A stretch of 48,447 bases of DNA from Bryobacteraceae bacterium (GTDB lineage Bacteria > Acidobacteriota > Terriglobia > Bryobacterales > Bryobacteraceae), in NCBI GenBank assembly GCA_025927575.1, contig JAICLJ010000012.1:1-48447 (forward strand). Reading direction: 5' to 3'. The notes beneath the pieces are model-generated. The model saw nothing but the letters and a program-made list of their open reading frames with translations, was not told the origin of the DNA and did no database searches. The position numbers and the translations under genes are program-made. Shown in pieces: positions 9,216-17,900 of this stretch (its first letter is position 1; each line of letters opens with the position of its first letter).

Positions 9216-10502
9216 TTACTTATTGGACGAATCGCCGCCTGCTCCGCTGCTGTCTTCGCCTGGCGTTCCCACGTCCAGATTCCACATTCCCAATGCGGCA
9301 GATCGGCCGGCTTTGGATGGGGCGGACGCGAACAACGGCTCCACACCCACAATGATGTTGATCGCCGTGAGATGAGATTTGTCGTCGCCTGCGCTGCCAG
9401 AGATCACGACGGCGTCCCCGGGCTTGAGATCCGAAGCGGAAATCTTGGGTAGTTGTTCGACATCTTTCGATAAATCGCCGCTGAACCCGCCGCGGCCCGG
9501 CCCCGCGCCCGCGGTTGGTGGGGCATTGGGATTAGGGGACTGCTCCATATTTCCGTGGTGGGTGCTCGACTGTTCAGAACCAGCTGCCGGGGGCGTCTGC
9601 CCGTTCGGTGCGGGTCCGCCTCCTTCTGGCTTGTAACTTGCGTTGAGCCGGCGAGCCAGGCCAGCCGCCATCGCGGGAGGTAGACGCCGGATCGATGAGT
9701 CGGCCGCCAGCGTAACTGTGATCGGCTGCTTGGTCTGGAGATCGGTGACCTGCAACTGCTTTCCACCCGGATCGATAGAAACGATGGTCGCCGCAATTGT
9801 CTTGAACGCTCCCGATATTATCTGTTCGGCAGCCACATCCGTACCCGCATTGGTGCTGTTTCCAAGCACCCGAAGCTCATCGCCGGGCTTTAGCTCGGAA
9901 AAAGAACTAGGTTTCGCATCCGAATAATTCGCTGAGGTCGAAGCGTATCGGGTGAATTTCGTCTCCGGAGTGGTTGTCACCGTGATGGTCTTTGTGCCTT
10001 CCGGCGTAGGGGCCACCATCACGACGGAATGGGATGCATCGTCGATTGCCGTAATCGTGCCGCGCTTGCCGCGCTTCTGCCAGTCTTCGAGTTCCGCCTG
10101 ATGTCTTTGCTGGAGGTCGCCTGACGTCATTACGAGGACGATTTGCGCATCGAGTTTCGGGCCGCTCATGTCTTTATGCCCTCTCGCCAGCAGACGATCG
10201 CCCACGGCGATCTGAGCGGCAGTAATCGGCTGGGCTTTCTTGAGATCTTTCTCGCCAGGTGGAACCTTCAAAAGCCGCCGGGCATTTGCCGCCGAAACGC
10301 TGTATTCCGTGCCGGTTTTGTCTTCTTTAATCGTAAAACTCTTATCGCCGGCGTTCACCGCCGTGACAGTGCCAAGCACTTGATCCAGGGCCGCGCGGGC
10401 CGGCGGGGATTCTTGCGCCAGAAGCCTGGGAGCCCCAAGCGGCATGAGCAATAGGCCCGCCGAAATCGCCAAACTTGCCGTAAGAGCTCGAACCAGATCC
10501 AT
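9216..10502 (-). CDS. Secreted protein with about three DUF5666-like repeats
   Basis: This 428-residue protein has a signal peptide (about residues 1-29, ending LLAQE). Three related modules are visible: GTVTAVNAGDKSFTIKE (about residue 43), GTITAIDDASHSVVMVA (about 149) and ATIVSIDPGGKQLQVTD (about 238). Each resembles the DUF5666 beta-barrel pattern, in which a GxVxxI...FTV strand pair is followed by a strand with GD. A Pro/Gly-rich linker (about 300-345) precedes a last module with LKPGDAVVISGSAG. It is first in a two-gene operon with the Oar-like receptor, so the two may act together at the cell surface. The function of DUF5666 is unknown. Confidence 0.8.
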   Translation of the reverse strand: MDLVRALTASLAISAGLLLMPLGAPRLLAQESPPARAALDQVLGTVTAVNAGDKSFTIKEDKTGTEYSVSAANARRLLKVPPGEKDLKKAQPITAAQIAVGDRLLARGHKDMSGPKLDAQIVLVMTSGDLQQRHQAELEDWQKRGKRGTITAIDDASHSVVMVAPTPEGTKTITVTTTPETKFTRYASTSANYSDAKPSSFSELKPGDELRVLGNSTNAGTDVAAEQIISGAFKTIAATIVSIDPGGKQLQVTDLQTKQPITVTLAADSSIRRLPPAMAAGLARRLNASYKPEGGGPAPNGQTPPAAGSEQSSTHHGNMEQSPNPNAPPTAGAGPGRGGFSGDLSKDVEQLPKISASDLKPGDAVVISGSAGDDKSHLTAINIIVGVEPLFASAPSKAGRSAALGMWNLDVGTPGEDSSGAGGDSSNK

Positions 10503-10674
10503 CAGGGGTTAGGGCGAATGGAGCACCCTCTTGGTTACGCGTGTAAATGTGTTTTGGTAGAAACGCCCGTGTAAAGAGTTGTAACAGCGGCGGTTGAGCC
10601 GCGGTGTGCCGCCTTGGTACCGCAGGTCATGGAACTCGGCTGCGGAGTTGCAGCGTTAGTCAATTCACTAAGCG

Positions 10675-11178
10675 TCAGTTTCGCTGGCCGGTATGCTCGC
10701 TTCTTCCAGCGAGCGGCCGCACGCCCGGACCGCCGCACACGCCTACGCCCGTATTCAACAAGGCATTCAGGAAATTGAACAAAACCGCGTACACGACCTG
10801 CTCGGTGATCGGCTGTCGGCCCGGCATGCGGTAGGCGCCGGGCAACTCCTTCGTGATTTGCAGCCGGATGGCGTGCGACAAAGGACGCCCGCTACGGTCC
10901 CGCTGATTGGCGAGTGTCAAGGGAGTCTGGAGGACCGCCCCGGTCCGGCCATCCACGTAAAACTGGCAGCGCGAGAACCAGCCGAGATTGCCCGGATCCG
11001 CCGCATCGAACAGGAGGAGCGGAGCCTGGCGATCGGCCGCCAACAGATCGAGCGAGATTAGCCGTTTCCCATCGTCGACTTTGAATTCGAAACCCGTTTG
11101 CCGCGCGATGTTGCCAATGAACTCCGGATCCAGTTCCAGCAGAAGATATTTATGAGGACCAGCCTCGAGCACCTGCAT
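10675..11178 (-). CDS. Hypothetical protein (167 aa)
   Basis: I do not recognise this family. The first 100 residues look like a compact alpha/beta domain (KYLLLELDPEFIGNIARQ, GKRLISLDLLAADR). Later come a Tyr/Val-rich segment (EQVVYAVLFNFLNALLNTG) and a Gly/Arg-rich tail. The tail is low in complexity and the true stop could be affected by an error. It starts 5 bp after the macrodomain gene on the same strand, so the two form an operon. There is no signal peptide. A role linked to ADP-ribose signalling is only suggested by the neighbour. Confidence 0.6.
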   Translation of the reverse strand: MQVLEAGPHKYLLLELDPEFIGNIARQTGFEFKVDDGKRLISLDLLAADRQAPLLLFDAADPGNLGWFSRCQFYVDGRTGAVLQTPLTLANQRDRSGRPLSHAIRLQITKELPGAYRMPGRQPITEQVVYAVLFNFLNALLNTGVGVCGGPGVRPLAGRSEHTGQRN

Positions 11179-11183
11179 TCACT

Positions 11184-11762
11184 TCATTGTAGTGGCATTC
11201 GCTTTATGCCAGCCGCCGTGCGCCGATAGATGGCGTGATCCGAGGCGCTGAACTGGACCAGCTTGACGAGCGTGACGCTTCCCTGGTCAGCGTCAAGCCA
11301 TTCCCATACGCTCGAAATCGCGATTCTTGCGGCTTCTTCGAGCGGGTAACCGTAAATACCCGTGCTGATCGAAGGAAAGCTGATGCTCTCGACGTCGCGT
11401 TCTTTCGCAAGGTTCAGAGCTGTGACGTAGCACGACTGCAATAATGCCGCTTCGCCGTGGCGGCCATCACGGTATACCGGCCCGACGGCATGGAATACGT
11501 ATCTCGCCGGAAGCCCGCCCGCGCTAGTCGCCACTGCGCTTCCAGTTGGGCAGCCACCCTCACGGGAGCGGATCTCGTCTAGTTCCCTCATGATGGATGC
11601 TCCACCTACGCGGTGTATCGCGCCGTCCACGCCTCCGCCGCCCGCCAGTGCGGAATTGGCGGCATTAACGATGGCGTCCACGGGGATCTTTGTGATATCC
11701 CCGGCCATCAGCTCGATCTTTCCCCGGCCGCAGGCCAGAGTATATGGGGCGGTGTTCACCAC
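11184..11762 (-). CDS. Macrodomain protein, O-acetyl-ADP-ribose deacetylase-like
   Basis: This 192-residue cytosolic protein has the full macrodomain core: GDITKIPVDAIVNAANSAL (residues 21-39), the Gly-rich GGGGVDGAIH loop (41-50) and FPSISTGIYGYP later in the fold. These segments bind ADP-ribose. The NAAN and GGGVDGAIH motifs place it in the MacroD/YmdB group, whose members remove acetyl groups from O-acetyl-ADP-ribose and can reverse mono-ADP-ribosylation. It is followed after 5 bp by an unknown gene on the same strand. Confidence 0.92.
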   Translation of the reverse strand: MVNTAPYTLACGRGKIELMAGDITKIPVDAIVNAANSALAGGGGVDGAIHRVGGASIMRELDEIRSREGGCPTGSAVATSAGGLPARYVFHAVGPVYRDGRHGEAALLQSCYVTALNLAKERDVESISFPSISTGIYGYPLEEAARIAISSVWEWLDADQGSVTLVKLVQFSASDHAIYRRTAAGIKRMPLQ

Positions 11763-11923
11763 ATGTTAGAAGATAAAACCGGTCACAAGGCAACATTCGG
11801 AAACATCTGATCGTTCCTCTCAGTGAGGAATGGAATACAGCGGTTCCTTTTTACGTTAACGTCTCAACACATCGGTTCGATTAAGCGTAGAATAAAGAAG
11901 CCGCGTAGGAGTATCAATTCATC

Positions 11924-12127
11924 ATGCTTGAAGGTTTACTGCAGCCTCAACATCTGCTAATCATTCTCGCCGTCGCTCTATTTGTGTTCGGCCCAAAGAA
12001 ACTGCCGGAACTCGGCAAGGGGCTTGGCGAAGGGATCAAGTCCTTCAAAGACGGGATCAGGCAGGCGACTGCCGAGCAGAACAAGCCTGCTGCGAGTGCG
12101 ACCGTAGACGCCGAAAAGAAGGCTTAG
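11924..12127 (+). CDS. tatA: Sec-independent translocase subunit TatA/E
   Basis: This 67-residue protein has the TatA pattern: a short N-terminal membrane helix (HLLIILAVALFVF), the hinge FGPKKLPELGKGLGEGI and a charged amphipathic helix with a Lys/Ala-rich tail. TatA forms the pore that exports folded proteins with RR signals. Two such proteins are encoded in this window (the hydrolase at 5060 and the aminotransferase at 23775). No tatB or tatC is adjacent. A GGAG lies 12 bases before the ATG, a longer spacing than usual. Confidence 0.94.
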   Translation: MLEGLLQPQHLLIILAVALFVFGPKKLPELGKGLGEGIKSFKDGIRQATAEQNKPAASATVDAEKKA

Positions 12128-12211
12128 CTCTGGGACCGTCGCTCCCGGGCGCCCATCGGTAAACCTTGCCCTTGCGGTTCTTGGTTTCGTTACATCCGCT
12201 GCTCCGAAACT

Positions 12212-12919
12212 GTGTCGTCCAAACATCCTAAGAAGGCGCCCGCCAAAGCTCTAGCTCTCTTTGATATCGACGGCACCCTGTTGCGGCGCGCGGGACACCA
12301 TCATAAGCTGGCGCTTATCGAAAGCGTCAGGTTGGCCACCGGATGTGCAGTGACGCTCGATGATATTCCCACCCAAGGCATGTTGGATTGCGATCTGCTC
12401 CGCCTATTGCTGTCCCAGGCGGGCTTGCCGGGGCCGCAGATTGAGGCGAAGCTGCCGGAATTAATCGGGACGGCGCAGGAACTCTATTTGTCGGGCTCAT
12501 CGGATGATCTTCGATCAACCGTCTGCCCCGGCGTCGTATTCCTTCTCGCTGAACTGGTGCGACATGGGATTGCTACAGGACTGGTGACCGGTAACCTGAG
12601 CGCCATCGGCTGGCGGAAAATGGAGCTTGCCGGATTGCGCTCGCATTTTATGTTCGGCGCATTTGCCGAGCACGGTGAAACCCGCGCCGCCCTGGCCGCC
12701 CTCGCAATACAGGAAGCACGCCGAACGTCCATCGTCTCGGGAACGGCTCAAATCTCTTTGATTGGAGATCATCCGAACGACATCCGAGCGGCCCGGGCTA
12801 ACGGGATCCGGTCAATCGCGACTGCTACGGGTCTTTCGACACGTGCGGAATTGCTAGCCGAACATCCTGATATCCTTGTGGATGACTTAACCGAACTCGC
12901 CCTGGAACAGCTTCTATAA
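12212..12919 (+). CDS. HAD-superfamily hydrolase (phosphoglycolate-phosphatase-like)
   Basis: This 235-residue cytosolic phosphatase begins with GTG at 12212. Motif I is FDIDGTLL, with the nucleophile Asp18 and acid/base Asp20. Motif II is LVTGN and motif IV is GDHPNDIRAA. The helical cap between motifs I and II (about residues 28-95) fits the phosphoglycolate-phosphatase (Gph/PGP) group. The substrate cannot be fixed from sequence. It lies 84 bp after tatA on the same strand. Confidence 0.88.
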   Translation: MSSKHPKKAPAKALALFDIDGTLLRRAGHHHKLALIESVRLATGCAVTLDDIPTQGMLDCDLLRLLLSQAGLPGPQIEAKLPELIGTAQELYLSGSSDDLRSTVCPGVVFLLAELVRHGIATGLVTGNLSAIGWRKMELAGLRSHFMFGAFAEHGETRAALAALAIQEARRTSIVSGTAQISLIGDHPNDIRAARANGIRSIATATGLSTRAELLAEHPDILVDDLTELALEQLL

Positions 12920-13157
12920 GCTCGCTGCAACCGTTAGATAACCGTTAGGTATTTACCGAAACAGTTCGGTTCGACTGATGGTCTAGTAGATAAGGGATAT
13001 GCCGGGCGACGCTGTTTCGAGCCTCCGCTCAGAATCGGAAGCCGCGCGCGCATACTTACGTCGCAAACAGCCTTGAAAACCAGGCCCTGATGAGGACTCG
13101 TTGTATTCTCCCGTGGTGGTGTGTGGCGCGATTATCGGGCGGGTGACAGTCAATTGA

Positions 13158-14981
13158 ATGCACGACACTAAGAAAGGCTTTTGGAACGCTTGGCGGGACC
13201 GGCTCTCGGCGCTTCGCAATATGCCGCCGGTGTTGCGAATTGTTTGGCAGTCGGGTCCTTGGGTGGTGGTCGCGGGATTCAGCGCGCGCGTGGTTGTTTC
13301 CGTCCTGCCCATCGGAGTGCTCTGGATTTCGGGGCGAATTGTCGATGCGGTGAACAGCGTAGCCACCCAGCACCAACCGCTTCCGTGGTTTTTCTGGTGG
13401 CTGGTCGGCGCTGAGTTCGCGCTGGCGGTGATCGGCGGTGTTTCGAGTCGCGTTATTTCGTTTTTCGACACGCTTCTGTCGGATCGATATTCGCGGCACG
13501 TTAGTGTGCTGGTTCTCGAGCACGCCTCTACGCTCGACCTGGCCACTTATGAGAACCCGCTATTCTACGACCGTCTGGAACGCGCGCGCGTTCAGGCGAC
13601 CGACCGCCTGGTGATGATCCAGGCTACCGGGACGCTGGTTCAGCAATTCATCACGACCATTTCGCTCGCTGTCCCCATCTTATGGCTTTCGCCATGGCTG
13701 CTTCTTTGGCTCGTCGCGTTCGTCACGCCCGCATTCCTCGGCGAAAGCCATTTCGCGTTTCTCGGCTACGCTCTGAATTTCAGCCAAACGCCTCGCAAGC
13801 GCATGATGGATTACCTCCGTGTGCTTGGCGGCAGCAAGGAAGCTGCGAAGGAGCTGAAACTCTTCGGACTGCGCGATTTTCTGACGGTGCGGTTTCGCGC
13901 TCTTTGGAATGGCATTTACGACGAGAATGTGAAGCTGGCGCGGCGCCGCCTCGCAGCCAACGCCGCGCTTGGATTGTTGAGCAGCGGTGGCTACTACGGC
14001 GCCTACGTATACGTGCTCTACCGGACGCTACAAGGACAGATCAGCATCGGCACCATGGTTTTTCTAACCGGGGCCATTCTGCAGATTTCGGCGAACATCC
14101 AGAACATATTCACAACTGTTGCCGGCATCGCCGACCAGGCTCTCTATCTCACCGATTTGCTGGCGTTTTTCAATATGAAGCCTACGGTGCTGTCGAAAGA
14201 GAATGCATTACCGGCGCCCCGGCCCATCCGCCGGGGGTTCGAATTTCAAGATGTGTCGTTCTGGTATCCGGGAACCACCCGCCGTATTCTCGACAAGCTG
14301 GACTTCCGTTTAGAACCCGGCGAACGCGTGGCTTTGATTGGCCAAAACGGCCAGGGCAAGACGACCATCGTGAAACTGATCAGCCGGCTCTACGATCCAT
14401 CGGAGGGAAGGATTCTGCTGGACGGCGTGGATCTGCGCGAGTATTCCGTCGAGGACCTTTGTCGTGAGATTGGCGTCATTTTCCAGGACTTCATGCGTTA
14501 CGAGATGAAGGCTGCCGAAAATATTGCCGTCGGCCGAATCGAGAAGTTGGACGACAGGGAAGCGATCGAAGCCGCCGCGCACAAGAGCTTGGCCGATCTC
14601 GTCATTCACAAGCTAGCCAACGGATACGATCAGATGCTGGGCCGCAGGTTTGAAGGCGGAGTCGACTTGTCCGGCGGCGAGTGGCAGCGCCTTGCGCTCG
14701 CCCGTGCTTATCTCCGCGATGCGCAGGTTCTTATTCTGGACGAGCCTACGGCTGCGCTCGACGCACAGGCTGAATACGAAGTCTTCGAACGGTTCAGCGA
14801 TTTGACGAAAGGCAAAATGACTCTGCTGATTTCGCATCGGTTTTCCACCGTGCGCATGTCCGATCGCATCGTCGTCCTCGATGGCGGCCGGATCGTCGAG
14901 GAGGGGCGCCATGACAAGCTGGTAGCAATGGGCGGCCGCTACGCCGAAATGTTCGAATTACAGGCATCAAGCTATCGTTGA
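13158..14981 (+). CDS. ABC exporter, fused permease and ATPase (NdvA/MsbA-like)
   Basis: This 607-residue protein is a half-transporter of the type I exporter fold. Membrane helices occupy about residues 1-330 (WVVVAGFSARVVVSVLPIGV, LVGAEFALAVIGGVSSRV, ISLAVPILWLSPWLLLWLVAFV). The nucleotide-binding domain follows from about 360, with Walker A GQNGQGKTT (about 394), Q-loop VIFQDF, signature LSGGEWQR (about 503), Walker B VLILDEPTAALD (about 523) and the switch LLISHRFST. An in-frame TGA lies directly before the ATG, so the start is secure. Its stop is 10 bp before the NdvB-like gene, a spacing that points to one operon. By analogy with NdvA it probably exports the glucan made by that protein. 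Another lipid or oligosaccharide cargo is possible. Confidence 0.9.
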   Translation: MHDTKKGFWNAWRDRLSALRNMPPVLRIVWQSGPWVVVAGFSARVVVSVLPIGVLWISGRIVDAVNSVATQHQPLPWFFWWLVGAEFALAVIGGVSSRVISFFDTLLSDRYSRHVSVLVLEHASTLDLATYENPLFYDRLERARVQATDRLVMIQATGTLVQQFITTISLAVPILWLSPWLLLWLVAFVTPAFLGESHFAFLGYALNFSQTPRKRMMDYLRVLGGSKEAAKELKLFGLRDFLTVRFRALWNGIYDENVKLARRRLAANAALGLLSSGGYYGAYVYVLYRTLQGQISIGTMVFLTGAILQISANIQNIFTTVAGIADQALYLTDLLAFFNMKPTVLSKENALPAPRPIRRGFEFQDVSFWYPGTTRRILDKLDFRLEPGERVALIGQNGQGKTTIVKLISRLYDPSEGRILLDGVDLREYSVEDLCREIGVIFQDFMRYEMKAAENIAVGRIEKLDDREAIEAAAHKSLADLVIHKLANGYDQMLGRRFEGGVDLSGGEWQRLALARAYLRDAQVLILDEPTAALDAQAEYEVFERFSDLTKGKMTLLISHRFSTVRMSDRIVVLDGGRIVEEGRHDKLVAMGGRYAEMFELQASSYR

Positions 14982-14991
14982 AGGAGCGGAA

Positions 14992-17900
14992 ATGGCAGGC
15001 GGGAGTGTAGTTAGAAACATCACGTGGTCGGGAGTTGGGCCGGCCGTGCTCCCCGAAGCGAGCGATTACGCGGCATTGTCTGCTCGCGCGAAAGAAGTCG
15101 CGGTCAGTTGGGTCACTCTGCCCCACAAGACGCGCTGCCCCGAACTTAAAAATCGATACGAGAATGCCGTTGGCACCCTGGCAGGACTGCAGTACGAACT
15201 TTCCTCGCACAAGCAGGACAATCTCAGCGAAGACCTCCGCTGGCTCTCGGATCATCTCCGGCTTTTCGCATCGGACGTCATTGAATTCCGCACCAGCATG
15301 AAGCTGTTCAAAAAGCTTCCGATCGCGCGCGCCGCCGATGGACTCGAGATGCCGCGCGTCTGGATGCTGATGCGCGGGTATCTGGAAGCGGTTCAATACC
15401 AGTTGTCTGAAGTTACTCTGACCGCCTTTGTCGCCGCCGCTGAAGAAGTGGAGCCTCTGGAGCATCGCGAATTATGGGCGATGGCGTTGATGCTGAAGCT
15501 CGTCATCTTCGAAGAAGCCGCGCGCCGCGGGCAACAGGCTTTGCAGGCGTTTCTAACGGGATCCGCGTCGCAGCGATCGGCGCACATGGATCACGTGATT
15601 CAAAGCCTTCGGCTTACCGGCGAGTTGGATTGGGACGAGTTGATCAAGCCGATCTCATACGTGAACGCGATCCTGCGCGAAGATCCCACTGGCGTCTACG
15701 CGCGCATGGACGAGATTACTCGCGAGAACTATCTGACGGCCGTCAGCGACCTTGCGGAGCACTCGCATGCGAGCGAAATCGAGATTGCGCGCATGGCCGT
15801 TCACTTAGCCCGCGAAGTACAAGCCGAAGATCCGGCCGACCGTGACACACTGCGGCGCCGGCATGTCGGTTATTACCTGGTCGATCGCGGCGTTAATCTA
15901 CTTCGTTCCCGCATCCGCTACCGCCCGTCGTTCGATACATGGCTGCAGGGAATCTTGCGCCGATATCCGGATGAGTTCTACATTATCGGAATCGAATTCA
16001 TTTCGCTAATTACCATCGTCGGCATTATCGTGCCTTACTCTCATGGTAAGTATAGTCTCGGCTACTTGTTTATAGTTGCCTTGCTGCTGCTCATTCCGGT
16101 GACTCAGGCGGCTGTTGAGTTAGTAAATTATTTTATTACGTCCGTTCTGCGCCCCAGGCCCCTTCCGAAGCTCGATTTTTCGGAAGGCGTTCCCGCCGAC
16201 TGCAAGGCGCTCGTGACGGTGCCGACACTGTTGATCAATGAGCGGCAAATCCGGCAGCTCGTCCTGGATCTCGAGGTGCGCTATCTCGGCAACCAGGATG
16301 TAAACATTCACTACGCGCTGTTAACGGACTTGCCTGACACTGCCGAACGCGCCGACGAGCGCGATCCAAAAATCGAGCTCGCCGTTCGTCTGATTGACGA
16401 ATTGAACAGGAAGTACTCAAAACTGGGTCTTGGGCAATTTTACCTGTTCCACCGCCATCGTGTGTTCAACCCGCAGGAAGGCGCCTGGATGGGATGGGAG
16501 CGCAAACGAGGCAAGCTGTTAGATCTGAATAAGCTGCTGCGCGGCGTTTACGATCCGTTTCCGGTGAAAGCTGGAGACATGGCCCTCCTCCGCGATGTCA
16601 GGTTTGTCATCACTCTCGATTCCGACACCCAGTTGCCCCGCGGATCGGCGGCCCGAATGATCGGCACGCTGGCTCATCCGCTGAACGCGGCCGTGGTCGA
16701 TCGAACCCGCAAGATCGTCACGGAAGGCTACGGTATTCTTCAGCCGCGAGTCGGCATCAGCCTTCAGTCGGCTGGGCGCTCTCGCCTGGCCCAACTTTAT
16801 TCCGGCCAAACCGGCTTTGACATATACACTAGAGCGGTCTCGGATGTTTATCAGGATCTCTACGGCGAGGGTATTTTCACGGGGAAGGGCATCTATGAAG
16901 TCGATGTTCTGCGCCAGGTGCTGGAGTTTCGCTTCCCGAAAAATACGCTTCTGAGCCACGACCTTATCGAAGGCGCTTACGCCCGCGCCGGACTGCTTTC
17001 CGATGTCGAAGTGATAGACGATTACCCCACGCATTACAGCGCGTACAATCGCCGCAAACATCGTTGGCTGCGCGGCGACTGGCAGATCGCCCGCTGGCTG
17101 TTTGCCTGGGTGCCGGATGAAGCCGGACGCCTTGTGCGTAACCCCATCTCGCTGATTTCGCGTTGGAAAATGTTCGATAATATGCGGCGCAGCCTGGTCG
17201 AGCCGGCAACCTTTGTGCTCTTCATCGCTGGATGGTTTTTCATGCCCGGCGGGCCATCCGCCTGGACGTGCATCATTGCCGGCCTGTTATTCCTCCCCGG
17301 TATTTTTCAGTTTCTCTTCGGGCTGTTCCGTTTTCTGCGCTTGCGCGAGGCGGCGGCGCTTCATGATGCTTTCCGCAATCTCTCGAACACCTTTGCCACC
17401 GTTATCCTGAATATCGTCTTCCTGGCACACCAGGCGTTGGTTGCGCTTGATGCGATCATACGGACCGTTGTTCGCAGCAACATCACGCGGAGCCGCCTGC
17501 TCGAATGGGAAACGGCGACGGAAGCGGAACTCGGGCTTAAGAAACGGACGCCCGTCGACACATACCTGAACTGGATGCCCGTCCTCGCCGCGGTGCTGGG
17601 GCTCTTGATGTGGCTGTTTCACCCGAAGGCCCTTCCGTATGCGGCGCCGGTGCTCGTTGTCTGGGCGTGTTCAAAACTGGTATCCACCTGGTTGAATCGC
17701 CCCCCGTTATCGCAAACGTATTCGATAAGCGCTTCGGAACGACGCCTGGCGGAGCAATCGTTCCTCAAGACGTGGCGGTTTTTTGCCGAATTCAGCAACG
17801 ACCTCAATCATTGGCTCATACCCGACAACGTGCAGGAGAACCCGCGCATCGTCGCTGACCGTTTATCGCCGACCAACTTGGGATTTTTGCTGAACTCGCG

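Noticed and set aside
10535-10738. 67-codon minus-strand frame
   Set aside because: It overlaps the end of the 167-residue gene in another frame and has low-complexity Arg/Ala content.
12983-13546. A 187-codon open frame on the minus strand opposite the ABC transporter start
   Set aside because: It overlaps a well-supported gene, has no ribosome site and its residues look like a shadow of GC-rich coding DNA.
13158-14981. Naming the ABC exporter ndvA outright
   Set aside because: The motifs are shared by many exporters; only its position beside the NdvB-like gene suggests the role, so no symbol was given.
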